64,000 bases of DNA from Melastoma dodecandrum (taxonomy: Eukaryota > Streptophyta > Magnoliopsida > Myrtales > Melastomataceae): NCBI GenBank assembly GCA_029817715.1, contig JARUPY010000398.1:2170001-2234000 (forward strand). The letters run 5' to 3'. Made by a program: the position numbers and the translations under genes. Below the pieces are notes generated by a model. The model had not been told where the DNA came from and ran no database searches. It was given only the letters and a program-made list of their open reading frames with translations. Each line of letters begins with the position of its first letter. Positions within the stretch are counted from its first letter, which is position 1. Shown here one piece after another: positions 19,114 to 27,430 of the stretch.

Positions 19114-19914
19114 ATGAGCCTCCATCGCACTGCCCTCGTCACCGGCGCCTCGAGCGGCATCGGCGCCACCTATGCCGACCGCCTCGCGCGGCGCGGCCAC
19201 GACCTCGTGCTCGTGGCGCGCGATGTCCCACGCCTCGATGCGCTCGCCACGCGCCTGCGCGGCGAGACGGGACGCGCCGTCTCCGTCCTGCGCGCGGACT
19301 TGACGAACACCGACGATCTCGCCGCCGTCGAGGCGCGCGTCGCCGCCCCGGATGTCGAGCTGCTGGTCAACAACGCCGGGATGGCCCTCGACGGCGGCCT
19401 CCTCGACAACGGCTCCGCCGCGCTCGAACGCATCATTGCCCTCAACATCACGGCACCGACGCGCCTCGCGGCGGCTGCCGGCAAGGCCTTCGCGCTGCGC
19501 GGCGCGGGCGCGATCGTCAATATCGCCTCCGTGCTCGCCTTCGCCCCCGAACGGTTCGACGGCGTCTACAGCGGCACCAAAACCTATCTTCTCAATCTCT
19601 CGCTCTCACTCGCCGGCCAGGTGGCGGAGAAAGGCGTGCGCGTCCAGGCGGTTTTGCCCGGCGCGACGCGGACGGAGATCTGGGCACGCTCCGGCAAGGA
19701 CGTCGACTCCTTCCCCGCAGAATTCGTGATGGAGGTCGGTGACCTTGTCGATGCGGCCCTCGTCGGGCTCGACGGCGGCGAGACGGTGACGATCCCGCCG
19801 CTCGACGACCTCGACCTCTATCTCGCCTACGAGGCCGCCCGTCTCACGGTGGCGCCCCATCTGTCGAAGCGCGAGATGGCCGCGCGTTATCGGCAACTCG
19901 AAAACGTGTCATGA
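19114..19914 (+). CDS. Short-chain dehydrogenase/reductase (SDR)
   Basis: 266 residues with the classical SDR signatures: TGASSGIGATYADRL cofactor site near the N-terminus, LVNNAG, catalytic Ser in NIASVLAF, and YSGTKTY carrying the Tyr-x-x-x-Lys pair. It is an NAD(P)-dependent oxidoreductase of unknown substrate. It is a paralog of the SDR at 24613-25410, sharing the unusual YADRLA opening. It is followed after 7 bp by a MarR regulator and preceded by palindromic sites, so induction by a small molecule is likely. Start ATG follows GAGAGA. Confidence 0.88.
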   Translation: MSLHRTALVTGASSGIGATYADRLARRGHDLVLVARDVPRLDALATRLRGETGRAVSVLRADLTNTDDLAAVEARVAAPDVELLVNNAGMALDGGLLDNGSAALERIIALNITAPTRLAAAAGKAFALRGAGAIVNIASVLAFAPERFDGVYSGTKTYLLNLSLSLAGQVAEKGVRVQAVLPGATRTEIWARSGKDVDSFPAEFVMEVGDLVDAALVGLDGGETVTIPPLDDLDLYLAYEAARLTVAPHLSKREMAARYRQLENVS

Positions 19915-19921
19915 AGAGGGG

Positions 19922-20422
19922 ATGACGTCGTCGACGCACCCCGCCTCGCTTCGCGTTTCGCCGAGCGCCTGCAACAACAACGAGCTGCGCAAGGCGACGC
20001 GCCACCTCGGCCAGCTGTTCGACGACGTCTTCGCGCCGGCGGGCCTGCGCGCGGCCCAGCACGGATTGCTGGCCTATATCGATGCCATGGACGGGCCGAC
20101 GATGTCGGCCCTCGCCCAGGCGCTCGTCATGGACCTGTCCGCGCTCGGCCACACGCTGAAGCCGCTGGTCCGCGACGGCCTCGTGATGCTCGTGCGGCAC
20201 GACGCCGACCGGCGTGCCAAGCGCGTTCGGCTGACGCCGAAGGGTCGGGCCAAGCTCGCCGAGACCACCGCGCTCTGGCGCGAGGCGCAGGAGCGTGTCG
20301 AGACCGCGCTCGGGCAGGAGCGCGCCCTGCTGCTGCGGGAGATGCTGGCGCTGGTCGGCTCGGACGCATTCGGCATGGCGTTTCGCGAAGCGCGGCCCTT
20401 GCCCGTCCTCGACCCAATGTGA
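19922..20422 (+). CDS. MarR family transcriptional regulator
   Basis: 166 residues with a winged helix: a recognition region near MSALAQALVMDLSALGHTLK and the wing with DRRAKRVRLTPKG. MarR repressors bind short palindromes and release on ligand binding. It lies 7 bp after the SDR gene with its own GAAGAGGG site, so the two are surely one operon. The palindromes at 19035-19095 are the obvious target. The ligand cannot be told from the sequence. Confidence 0.88.
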   Translation: MTSSTHPASLRVSPSACNNNELRKATRHLGQLFDDVFAPAGLRAAQHGLLAYIDAMDGPTMSALAQALVMDLSALGHTLKPLVRDGLVMLVRHDADRRAKRVRLTPKGRAKLAETTALWREAQERVETALGQERALLLREMLALVGSDAFGMAFREARPLPVLDPM

Positions 20423-20426
20423 GTGA

Positions 20427-20735
20427 CCCGACACGAGATTTCGCACGGTGGCACGATTGGGCGGCGACGCGTTCGTCGCTCTCCTGAGCCGTCCGATGCC
20501 GCCGGATGCGCCCGATGCGCTCCCGGATGCCGTCGCAGTCGCTTTGCGCAGCCCGCTTTGCGCCGGCCCGCAGACCGTGCGCGTCAACGCCAGCATCGGT
20601 TATGCGATCGGCAGCTCTCAGTCCACGCTGGACGAGTTGCTGCAACGCGCCGACCACGCCGCCTACGAAGCCAAGCGCGACGGGGGCGCACGCGTACACG
20701 CTTCGCCGCCCGCCGCGCTGGCGCAGGTCGCCTGA
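20427..20735 (+). pseudogene. Remnant of a GGDEF (diguanylate cyclase) domain
   Basis: About 100 codons, open from 20427, match only the C-terminal half of a GGDEF domain. There is VARLGGDAFVALL (signature degraded, GGDAF for GGDEF), then VNASIGYAIGS and LLQRADHAAYEAKRDG. The N-terminal half of the domain and any sensor are missing; the fragment begins five bases after the MarR stop. It lacks a plausible ribosome-binding site and cannot make cyclic-di-GMP. It looks like what is left after a deletion that joined the MarR operon to a former cyclase gene. Confidence 0.8.
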
Positions 20736-20756
20736 CGGCACGTTCGGCGGTCGGTC

Positions 20757-21254
20757 TCAGGCCGAGGCGCTGGCCGCCTGGTTCACCGTTCTGGCGAGCC
20801 TCGACAGCTTCTCGTCCGTCGCCTTTTCCTCGGCGAGTGTCTCGTCGATCAGCTTCGCCGCATCCTGATGCCCGAGCTGCTGGGCCCAGGTGCGGAGCGT
20901 GCCGTACCGCGAGATCTCGTAGTGCTCGATCGCCTGCGCGCAGCCGATCAGGACCGCATCGCCCGCGCGCGTGCCGCCGAACTCCTCGAGATCCTCTTCC
21001 ATCTCCGCGACGATGCCCTGCATGGCCTCGCAGGTCTTGCCGCGGGCCGCCTTGCCGATGATCTCGAAGATCTTCTCGAGCCGCTCGACCTGATGCGAGG
21101 AGACCTCCGCGTGCTCCTCGAAGGCGCTCTTCAGCTCCGCCGCCTGGGCGTTCTTCGCCGACTTCTTGCAGGCTTTTACGGATTGCTTTTCCGCGTAATA
21201 CACATCCTTCAACGTCTCGTAGAACGCGTCGTTGAGATCCTTGTCTTTGGCCAT
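20757..21254 (-). CDS. Ferritin-like DUF892 protein (YciE/YciF family)
   Basis: 165 residues, entirely helical in appearance. It starts MAKDKDLNDAFYETLKDVYY and has the paired Glu/His motifs of the ferritin-like fold (YAEKQ, EEHAEVSSHQ, EHYEISRYG). YciF-type proteins are stress-induced and probably bind a di-iron or di-manganese centre; their reaction is unknown. It is a single gene with an AAGGAGGAG ribosome-binding site upstream of 21254. Its 3' end faces the GGDEF remnant. Confidence 0.88.
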   Translation of the reverse strand: MAKDKDLNDAFYETLKDVYYAEKQSVKACKKSAKNAQAAELKSAFEEHAEVSSHQVERLEKIFEIIGKAARGKTCEAMQGIVAEMEEDLEEFGGTRAGDAVLIGCAQAIEHYEISRYGTLRTWAQQLGHQDAAKLIDETLAEEKATDEKLSRLARTVNQAASASA

Positions 21255-21390
21255 GACTGCTGCGCTCCTCCTTGGCGTTGGCGGCAGCGAAACAGGAGGG
21301 CCCGCGGTTCGTTGCAGACGATTTCGCCGGGATGGGCGGCCGGCCGCGGCCGCCTTGCGGGCCTGGCGCCTTTCGGATTACTGTCGAACC

Positions 21391-21495
21391 ATGACGATGC
21401 GCGCCGCCTCTTCTTCGGCCTGCCGCCCGTCCGCACTGCGGACCGGGGCGCCGGTACGCGCGCGCCTCGCGGGTCTTCTTCTTAGCCGCCCCTGA
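21391..21495 (+). CDS. Putative leucine-rich leader peptide upstream of leuA
   Basis: A 34-residue open frame ending in ...RLAGLLLSRP then TGA at 21493-21495, 74 bases before the leuA start. Near its end are CTC and three consecutive CTT leucine codons (21475-21483). CTT is rare in this GC-rich genome, where CTC and CTG dominate. The stop lies inside one arm of a stable hairpin (21489-21496 with 21521-21528). This is the usual design of a leucine attenuation leader. The start (ATG 21391 or 21397) is uncertain and no strong ribosome-binding site was seen. Confidence 0.5.
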   Translation: MTMRAASSSACRPSALRTGAPVRARLAGLLLSRP

Positions 21496-21561
21496 GGGCC
21501 GGCCGGGCATTGCCTGGGCACTCAGGGGACCGTCGCACCAAGACCCCTCGCTTTCCCAGGA
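21489..21561 (+). promoter_or_regulatory. Alternative RNA pairing in the leuA leader, overlapping its ribosome-binding site
   Basis: Arm 1 is CCCCTGAG (21489-21496) and arm 2 is CTCAGGGG (21521-21528), with an inner stem between them. Arm 2 can instead pair downstream. AGGGG (21524-21528) pairs with CCCCT (21544-21548) and CCTGGG (21513-21518) with CCCAGG (21555-21560), which covers part of the leuA AGGA site (21558-21561). The two folds exclude each other. A ribosome reaching the leader stop would open arm 1 and favour hiding the site; one stalled earlier on leucine codons would leave 1:2 intact. No T-run terminator is seen. Confidence 0.45.
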
Positions 21562-21569
21562 TCCTTCCC

Positions 21570-23138
21570 GTGACCCAGACGAACCCTGACGCTGCGGCGT
21601 CCACCGACAAGATCATCATTTTCGACACCACGCTGCGTGACGGCGAGCAATGCCCCGGCGCGACCATGGCCTTCGAGGACAAGCTGGCGGTCGCCGAGCT
21701 GCTCGACGAGATGGGCGTCGACGTCATCGAGGCCGGCTTCCCGATCGCGTCGGTCGGCGATTTCGAGGCGGTCGCCGCCATCGCCAAGCAGACGACGCGC
21801 GCGACGATCGCCGGCCTCGCCCGCGCGATCGAGGGGGATATCGCGCGCTGCGGCGAGGCGGTACGCCACGCGCAGCGCCCCCGCATCCACACCTTCGTTT
21901 CGACCTCGCCGATCCATCTGGCCCACCAGATGAACAAGTCGAACGAGCAGGTGCTCGAGATCATCACCCGCACGGTGACGCAGGCGCGCAACCTCGTCGA
22001 CGACGTCGAATGGTCCGCGATGGACGCGACGCGCACGCCGATCGACTACCTCTGCCGCTGCATCGAGATCGCGATCCGCTGCGGCGCGACGACGATCAAC
22101 CTGCCCGACACCGTCGGCTACGCGACCCCGCGCGAATACGAGGCGATGTTCCGCGCCGTGCGCGAGCGCGTCCCGAATGCCGATAAGGCGATCTTCTCGA
22201 CGCATTGCCACGACGACCTGGGGCTTGCGGTCGCCAATTCGCTGGCGGGCGTCGCCGGCGGCGCGCGGCAGATCGAATGCACGATCAACGGACTCGGCGA
22301 GCGCGCCGGCAACGCGGCGCTCGAAGAGGTCGTGATGGCGGTGAAGACGCGCGGAGACGCCCTCCCCTACGCGACCGGCGTCGAGTCGACCATGCTGACG
22401 CGCGCCTCGCGCCTCGTCTCGGCGGTGTCGTCGTTCGCGGTGCAGTACAACAAGGCCGTCGTCGGGCGGAACGCCTTCGCGCACGAAAGCGGGATCCACC
22501 AGGACGGCATGCTGAAGAATGCCGTCACCTATGAAATCATGACGCCCGAATCGGTCGGGCTCGCCAAGAGCTCGCTCGTCATGGGCAAGCACTCCGGGCG
22601 CCACGCCTTCAAGGAGAAGCTGAAGGAGATGGGCTACGTGCTGGGCGACAACGCCCTTCAGGACGCCTTCACCCGCTTCAAGGCCTTGGCCGACCGCAAG
22701 AAGATCGTCTACGACGAGGACATCGAGGCGCTCGTCGACGATCAGCTGGGCCATGCGCACGAGCGCATCCACGTGGTCTCGCTGGAGATCCACGCCGGGA
22801 CGCTGGGCCCCCAGACGGCCGAGATCGCCCTTTCGGTCGACGGCGAGACGCGCACCTTCAAGGCGACAGGCAATGGCCCCGTCGATGCGATCTTCAACGC
22901 GATCGTCACGCTGGTGCCCCACAACGCCGTGCTCGAACTCTACCAGGTGCATGCGGTGACGCAGGGCACCGACGCGCAGGCCGAGGTCTCCGTGCGCCTG
23001 TCCGAGGGCGGCAAGCAGGTGACGGCGCGCGGCGCCGACCCCGACACGCTCGTGGCATCCGCATCGGCCTACGTGGCGGCGCTGAACAAGCTGATGGTGA
23101 AGCGCGGCAAGGTGCGGCCCGACACGCTCGCGGTGTGA
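21570..23138 (+). CDS. leuA: 2-isopropylmalate synthase
   Basis: 522 residues. The catalytic barrel starts with [15 protein letters not shown]; the metal-binding [12 protein letters not shown] and [12 protein letters not shown] motifs follow, and the C-terminal regulatory domain (leucine feedback) is complete. It condenses acetyl-CoA with 2-oxoisovalerate, the first step of leucine synthesis. The GTG at 21570 is chosen because AGGA lies eight bases upstream and the product then opens [11 protein letters not shown]; a TTG at 21510 would fall inside the leader hairpin. It is monocistronic, ending at the 23167-23190 hairpin. Confidence 0.95.
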   Translation: MTQTNPDAAASTDKIIIFDTTLRDGEQCPGATMAFEDKLAVAELLDEMGVDVIEAGFPIASVGDFEAVAAIAKQTTRATIAGLARAIEGDIARCGEAVRHAQRPRIHTFVSTSPIHLAHQMNKSNEQVLEIITRTVTQARNLVDDVEWSAMDATRTPIDYLCRCIEIAIRCGATTINLPDTVGYATPREYEAMFRAVRERVPNADKAIFSTHCHDDLGLAVANSLAGVAGGARQIECTINGLGERAGNAALEEVVMAVKTRGDALPYATGVESTMLTRASRLVSAVSSFAVQYNKAVVGRNAFAHESGIHQDGMLKNAVTYEIMTPESVGLAKSSLVMGKHSGRHAFKEKLKEMGYVLGDNALQDAFTRFKALADRKKIVYDEDIEALVDDQLGHAHERIHVVSLEIHAGTLGPQTAEIALSVDGETRTFKATGNGPVDAIFNAIVTLVPHNAVLELYQVHAVTQGTDAQAEVSVRLSEGGKQVTARGADPDTLVASASAYVAALNKLMVKRGKVRPDTLAV

Positions 23139-23166
23139 GGCGGCGGCCGATGGTGCCCGCGATCGA

Positions 23167-23190
23167 GGCGACGCCGCGCTTGGCGTCGCC
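23167..23190 (+). terminator. Terminator-like hairpin after leuA
   Basis: A perfect 9-bp stem, GGCGACGCC (23167-23175) with GGCGTCGCC (23182-23190), and a 6-base loop. It lies 29 bases after the leuA stop. The following tract is CCATCCTTCC, so T-rich only weakly. Confidence 0.65.
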
Positions 23191-23216
23191 CCATCCTTCC
23201 GCTAGCCTGCCCGCAT

Positions 23217-23293
23217 GCGTCCTTAGCTCAGCTGGATAGAGTATCGGGCTTCGAACCCGAGGGTCGCAGGTTCGAATCCTGCAGGGCGCGCCA
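23217..23293 (+). tRNA. tRNA-Arg (anticodon UCG)
   Basis: 77 bases with a complete cloverleaf. The acceptor arm GCGTCCT pairs with AGGGCGC (one G-T wobble), the D-loop contains AGCTCAGCTGGATAGAG, the anticodon loop CTTCGAA has TCG at its centre, and the T arm is CAGGTTCGAATCCTG. The 3' CCA is encoded. No integrase or repeated 3' end was seen nearby, so it is not a used attachment site in this window. Confidence 0.95.
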
Positions 23294-23318
23294 CCACCTT
23301 CCACCGGCAGCAGACCCG

Positions 23319-23708
23319 TCAGCGTCGTCCTTCGTCCGGATGCCAGTCGGCGCTGAGGCCGCCCATGGACGGGTGGTACATTTCGTCCCCGGCATGCTGC
23401 GTGAACTCGACATCGACATCCTCGAGCCCGAGGATGTCCTGGCAGGCGTGAAGAAGCTGCCGGGCGAGCTCCGCTCGCTGTTCCGCCTTGCGGCCTTTGC
23501 GAATGTCGCACATGAGAAGGCCGGCCGGCTTCGCGCCTCCGTCCCCGCATCGCCAGATCCCGTCCTCGCCGAGCACCCGGATGGCGACCGTCACACGCCG
23601 CGCGTCCGTTTGCATCTGATCGGCGTAGATGGTGCCCAGGCGCTCGGCGAGGCATCGTTTGCGATCGCTCGAGGCGGCATACGGCGTATCCAACTGCAGA
23701 TAGGGCAT
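23319..23708 (-). CDS. Tautomerase family protein
   Basis: 129 residues starting MPYLQLDTP, so that after methionine removal Pro-2 is the N-terminal catalytic base of the tautomerase (4-oxalocrotonate tautomerase/MIF) superfamily. Conserved pieces include WRCGDGGAKPAG, MCDIRKGR and EFTQHAGDEMY. The substrate is unknown. It is the last gene of a minus-strand operon, 10 bp after an aldo/keto reductase, under the likely control of the divergent GlxA regulator. A paralog-like tautomerase is at 45788-46222. Confidence 0.8.
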   Translation of the reverse strand: MPYLQLDTPYAASSDRKRCLAERLGTIYADQMQTDARRVTVAIRVLGEDGIWRCGDGGAKPAGLLMCDIRKGRKAEQRAELARQLLHACQDILGLEDVDVEFTQHAGDEMYHPSMGGLSADWHPDEGRR

Positions 23709-23718
23709 GCCCGTCTCC

Positions 23719-24597
23719 TCAGGCTTTGGCCTCGAACTGCGCTCGTCCCTGCGCGTCGAGCGCCGCGAAATCCTCGTCCGACAGCACGATCGCGGCGGCG
23801 GCCACGTTCTCCTCGAGGTGCTCGACCTTCGACGTCCCGGGGATCGGGATCATCGTCGGCGAACGCTTCAGGATCCAGGCGAGCGCGATCTGGCTCGGCG
23901 TCGCCCCATGCTTCGTCGCGATCGCATCGAGCAGAGACCCCGGCCTCGCGAGATCGCCTGCCGCGAGCGGGAACCACGGAATGAAGCCGATGCCGTGCTG
24001 CTCGCAATAATCGACGATCGCTTCGCTGCTGCGATCGACGAGATTGTATCGGTTCTGAACCGTCGCGACGGGGAAGACCTTCCGAGCGGCCTCGATCTCT
24101 TCGATCGACACGTTACAGAGGCCGGCGTGAGCGATGAGACCCTCGTCGAGGAGCTTGCGCACGAGATCGATCTGCTCGTCGCGCGGAACCTTGGCGTCGA
24201 AGCGATGCAGTTGCCAAAGATCGATCGTCGCGACCCGGAGGTTGCGCAGACTCTTGTGAACCTGCTGCAGGAGGTATTCGGGGCGCCCCAGTGCGACCCA
24301 GGTGTTCGGCCCGGTGCGCGCGTAACCCGCTTTCGTGGCCAACCGGACAGCTCCGGGCGCCAGAGTCTCGGCGATGAGTTCCTCGGAGACGTCCGGGCCG
24401 TAGCTGTCTGCGGTATCGATGAAGTCGATCCCGAGCTCCGGGACGCGCTTCAGCGTGCGCTTGCATGCCTCGCGATCCTCAGGCTCGCCCCAGATCCCCG
24501 GCCCGGTCACGCGCATGGCGCCGAACCCGAGCCGGTTGATCTCGGTTTTCCCGTCGAGCCGGAACACGCCTGCACGCTTGGCGTCTAGATGCGTCAT
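23719..24597 (-). CDS. Aldo/keto reductase
   Basis: 292 residues of a TIM-barrel aldo/keto reductase. Visible are the FIDTADSYG segment with the catalytic Asp and Tyr, the ATKAGYAR lysine strand, LWQLHRFD (the His strand) and the C-terminal NADPH-binding [16 protein letters not shown]. It reduces carbonyls using NADPH; the substrate is not predictable. It sits between an SDR (15 bp upstream) and a tautomerase (10 bp downstream), which together suggest a small carbonyl-handling or detoxification operon. Confidence 0.9.
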   Translation of the reverse strand: MTHLDAKRAGVFRLDGKTEINRLGFGAMRVTGPGIWGEPEDREACKRTLKRVPELGIDFIDTADSYGPDVSEELIAETLAPGAVRLATKAGYARTGPNTWVALGRPEYLLQQVHKSLRNLRVATIDLWQLHRFDAKVPRDEQIDLVRKLLDEGLIAHAGLCNVSIEEIEAARKVFPVATVQNRYNLVDRSSEAIVDYCEQHGIGFIPWFPLAAGDLARPGSLLDAIATKHGATPSQIALAWILKRSPTMIPIPGTSKVEHLEENVAAAAIVLSDEDFAALDAQGRAQFEAKA

Positions 24598-24612
24598 CTC
24601 TCGATCTCCCTC

Positions 24613-25410
24613 TTACGCCGCTTGGTAGCGAGGGGCCGGCTTGGCATTGCCGAACTTCTGCGAGATCGAGCGACGATCCTGCTCCCAGCGCGTCCAGTCT
24701 TCGGGGTCCTGAAGGCCCGGAATGGTGACGAGTTCCCCCTGATCCAAGCCCGCTAGGGCGGAATCCACCATGTCCTCGGCCGACATCGTGACGGGAGAGG
24801 TCTTCTGGGCGGCGTAGCCGGCGACGTCCCAGAATTCGGTTGCCGTCGCGCCGGGCAAAACGGTTTGGATGCGCACGCCTTTGCCGGCCAGGTCCTTCTG
24901 AAGCGAGTGACCGAAGCTCAGGACGTACGACTTCGAGGCGCTGTAGACGCCGTTCAGCATCTCGACCGCGATCCCGACGACCGACGCGATGTTGATGATC
25001 GTGCCCGACTGGCGGGCGACGAAGGCCGGCGCGACCGCGTAGGTCAGGCGGGTCAGGGCGGTAATGTTGAGCTGGATCATCGCGTCCATCGCGTCCACGT
25101 CGGCGTTCAGGATCGATGCGACGGAGCCGATGCCGGCGTTGTTGACGAGTATGGTGATGCTCGCGTCCGTGGCCAACCGCTTCTCGACTCGGGCGAGATC
25201 CTCCTTGCGGCCGAGATCGGCCGTCAGAGTCTCGATCTTCCGGCCTGTCTCTTTTGTGATGCGCTCGGCGAGCACCTTCAGCCGTGCCTCGTTCCGAGCG
25301 ATCAGAAGAAGGTCGTAGCCGCGCTTGGCCAGGCGGTCGGCGTAGACCGCGCCGATGCCGGCGGACGCACCGGTAACGACGGCGGTGCCTTTGCTGTTCG
25401 TATTGCTCAT
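24613..25410 (-). CDS. Short-chain dehydrogenase/reductase (SDR)
   Basis: 265 residues from the ATG at 25410, with AAGGAG ten bases upstream. SDR hallmarks are TGASAGIGAVYADRL, LVNNAGIGS, a catalytic Ser in NIASVVGI, and YSASKSY. It is NAD(P)-dependent and its substrate is unknown. It is closely similar in plan to the SDR at 19114-19914, which instead pairs with a MarR regulator, so this may be an old duplication brought under a different regulator. It is the second gene of the operon read from 25747. Confidence 0.88.
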   Translation of the reverse strand: MSNTNSKGTAVVTGASAGIGAVYADRLAKRGYDLLLIARNEARLKVLAERITKETGRKIETLTADLGRKEDLARVEKRLATDASITILVNNAGIGSVASILNADVDAMDAMIQLNITALTRLTYAVAPAFVARQSGTIINIASVVGIAVEMLNGVYSASKSYVLSFGHSLQKDLAGKGVRIQTVLPGATATEFWDVAGYAAQKTSPVTMSAEDMVDSALAGLDQGELVTIPGLQDPEDWTRWEQDRRSISQKFGNAKPAPRYQAA

Positions 25411-25540
25411 GCTCTGATCTCCTTGATCTTGTGAGGCCGCGCGGGCGACGACGCGCGGCGCGGGAGGCGTTCGACGTCTCGCGGTGGGTGCGAAGGCGGC
25501 GGATCGGTTCGGCGTTGCGGGTCGGTCCGACCCCCCGGGG

Positions 25541-25747
25541 TCAACGCACTCTCTGTGGGAGCACGTGCTCATCATGCGAGGGAAGCGGCATCTGTCGCTG
25601 CCGGACCTCGTCGGGCCTGACCATGCGCACCGCCCCGATCTTCTCGAGCATGATGGCATCCGGGTCGGGTTCCGCGACGGCGGCCGTGGCCATAAAGAGC
25701 GATAGTGACGCCGCGAGGCGCGCGGCCTTCCTGAGTCGGTACGTCAT
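25541..25747 (-). CDS. Small exported protein of unknown function
   Basis: 68 residues with a convincing signal peptide (RLRKAARLAASLSLFM then AVA before EPDPDAIM), leaving a mature part of about 44 residues rich in charged groups and ending LPQRVR. The ATG at 25747 has GGAGAG eight bases upstream. It lies 130 bp before the SDR gene and directly faces the GlxA-type regulator, so it would be the first gene of that operon. I do not recognise the family. Confidence 0.5.
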   Translation of the reverse strand: MTYRLRKAARLAASLSLFMATAAVAEPDPDAIMLEKIGAVRMVRPDEVRQRQMPLPSHDEHVLPQRVR

Positions 25748-25819
25748 GACCTTTTCTCTCCGTTTCGCCGATCACCAGCGAGCGGGAGCGAACCTACGCT
25801 TGAAGCCGATCGTCTCAAA

Positions 25820-25845
25820 TGTCATACATGCGTCGTTTTATGACA
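25820..25845. promoter_or_regulatory. Inverted-repeat operator in the divergent promoter region
   Basis: TGTCATA (25820-25826) and its exact reverse complement TATGACA (25839-25845) are separated by 12 bases, placing the half-site centres 19 bp apart, about two helix turns. The site lies 13 bases before the GlxA-type regulator gene and about 75 bases from the divergent operon, an obvious place for a regulator acting on both. Confidence 0.6.
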
Positions 25846-25858
25846 CAGAGGTGCCCAG

Positions 25859-26842
25859 ATGCAGCGCGTGGGGTTCGTGGTCTACCCGGGCTATTCCGTC
25901 ATGGGACTGGCGGCCGTTCCCGCATTCGAACTCGCGAACCTCTTCGGCGAGGCGAGCGTCTACGACATTCACTTCGTGTCGGAGCATGGCGGCTCCGTCC
26001 GCGCCTCGGCGGGCATGAGCGTCGAAACGGAGGCCTTCGGCGACGCGCCGTTCGACACGCTGATCGTCGGCGGCGGAACGTTCGACCAGCCTTCGACGCC
26101 GGGGCTGAAGACCTTCATGCAGCGCGCGCTGACGACGAGCCGACGCATCGCTGCGATCTGCACCGGCGCGTTCGTCCTCGGGGAAGCCGGCCTGCTGGAA
26201 GGCCGCCGCGTCACGACTCACTGGATGCACGCGAAGGAGCTCCAGACGGCGTTTCCCGACTGCAAGGTCGAGGCGGATCGGATCTTCATCAACGACGGGC
26301 CGATCTGGACCTCTGCCGGCATGACCGCCGGCATCGACCTGGCGCTCGCTCTCGTCGAAGCGGACCTCGGCCACGACGTCGCTCACTCGGTGGCCAGGAA
26401 GCTGGTCCTCTACCACCGCCGGGCGGGCGGGCAGTCCCAATTCTCGACGCTCCTCGAACTCGAACCGAAATCGGACCGCGTTCAATCCGCCCTGACCTAC
26501 GCCAAGCAAAACCTCAATCGCGCGCTGACGGTCGAAGAGCTGGCCGAAGCGGCTCATCTCAGCCCCCGTCAATTCAGCCGGGTGTTCCATGCCGAGACCG
26601 GCCAATCGCCGGCCAAGGCCATCGAGAACCTGCGAGTCGAGGCGGCACGGGTGATGATGGAGCGCAGCCGCCATCCTGTCGACGTGGTGGCCGACCTGAC
26701 CGGGTTCGCCGATCGAAACCGGATGCGGCGCGCGTTCTTGCGGGCATTCGGTCAGCCCCCGCAGGTCGTTCGCCGCAATTCGCGGGTGGCTCCCGATCTG
26801 GTCGGAGCCGAAGACGATCGACACGATCATCGAACGGCTTGA
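25859..26842 (+). CDS. GlxA-type transcriptional regulator (DJ-1/PfpI domain plus AraC DNA-binding domain)
   Basis: 327 residues. Residues 1-170 form a DJ-1/PfpI amidase-like domain with the nucleophile-elbow segment AAICTGAFVLGEAG. Residues about 215-310 form two AraC-type helix-turn-helix motifs (LTVEELAEAAHLSPRQFSR and the second at VADLTGFADRNRMRRAF). GlxA-like regulators sense small metabolites through the first domain. It is transcribed away from the SDR-AKR-tautomerase operon, with an inverted repeat between them. The ATG at 25859 follows GAGGTG. Confidence 0.9.
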   Translation: MQRVGFVVYPGYSVMGLAAVPAFELANLFGEASVYDIHFVSEHGGSVRASAGMSVETEAFGDAPFDTLIVGGGTFDQPSTPGLKTFMQRALTTSRRIAAICTGAFVLGEAGLLEGRRVTTHWMHAKELQTAFPDCKVEADRIFINDGPIWTSAGMTAGIDLALALVEADLGHDVAHSVARKLVLYHRRAGGQSQFSTLLELEPKSDRVQSALTYAKQNLNRALTVEELAEAAHLSPRQFSRVFHAETGQSPAKAIENLRVEAARVMMERSRHPVDVVADLTGFADRNRMRRAFLRAFGQPPQVVRRNSRVAPDLVGAEDDRHDHRTA

Positions 26843-26899
26843 AAGTTCACGCCAGACCCTCTTCTATAGCTGGAACGTCTATCGTCCCGGCGGCAAGAG

Positions 26900-27019
26900 A
26901 TGCTCGAGCAGGTCCTCATCGCAACATTCGCCGCTGCGACGATCTGTGCGGCGGTGCACGTCGAGTTGCGGACGCACCTGCGCTCGGTGGCGCGCCGGCG
27001 GGGGCCGATCCTCTTCTGA
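26900..27019 (+). CDS. Possible small single-pass membrane protein
   Basis: 39 residues (ATG 26900 to TGA 27019). One hydrophobic stretch, VLIATFAAATICAAV, is followed by a basic tail containing ARRRG. It lies 57 bp after the GlxA-type gene and 12 bp before the DUF302 gene on the same strand, so it fits an operon slot. The upstream GGCAAGAG is only a modest ribosome-binding site. The family is not recognised and it could be non-coding. Confidence 0.35.
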   Translation: MLEQVLIATFAAATICAAVHVELRTHLRSVARRRGPILF

Positions 27020-27031
27020 CGGGCTCCGGCG

Positions 27032-27430
27032 ATGGACGGCACGCCGGTTTCGGATCTGGTCGAACATCGCTCGGCTCACGCGTTCGCGGAAACGCTCGAG
27101 CGGATCGCCCGGGCCATCACGACGCATGGCATGACGGAATTCGCGCGGATCGATCACGCGGCCAACGCGTCGGCGGTGGGCCTGCGCATGCCTGCGGCCA
27201 CTGTCGTCATCTTCGGCAGCCCGGCGGGTGGAACCCCGGTGATGCTCGCCGCGCCCGAGGCCGCGTTCGAACTGCCGCTTCGCGTCCTCGTGCGCGAGCA
27301 GGAGGGCGGCGCGGTCCTCGTCTCGTTCCGCCCGATCGTCGCGGCGCTCGCGCAGGTCGGCGTGCCGAAGGCCATCGCCGAGCGGCTGCAGCCGGCCCAA
27401 GAGATGCTGCTCGCGGCGGTCTCGCCATGA
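27032..27430 (+). CDS. DUF302 domain protein
   Basis: 132 residues with the DUF302 pattern: FARIDHAANA, then VIFGSPAGGTPVMLAAPEAA, then ELPLRVLVRE. The fold is a small alpha/beta dimer of unknown function. It overlaps the next gene by ATGA, implying translational coupling. It sits in a run of small genes downstream of the GlxA-type regulator. Confidence 0.85.
   Translation: MDGTPVSDLVEHRSAHAFAETLERIARAITTHGMTEFARIDHAANASAVGLRMPAATVVIFGSPAGGTPVMLAAPEAAFELPLRVLVREQEGGAVLVSFRPIVAALAQVGVPKAIAERLQPAQEMLLAAVSP

Noticed and set aside
23217..23293. tRNA-Arg, and likewise tRNA-Lys at 46982-47057, as integration sites
   Set aside because: No integrase, no duplicated tRNA 3' end and no mobile genes nearby.
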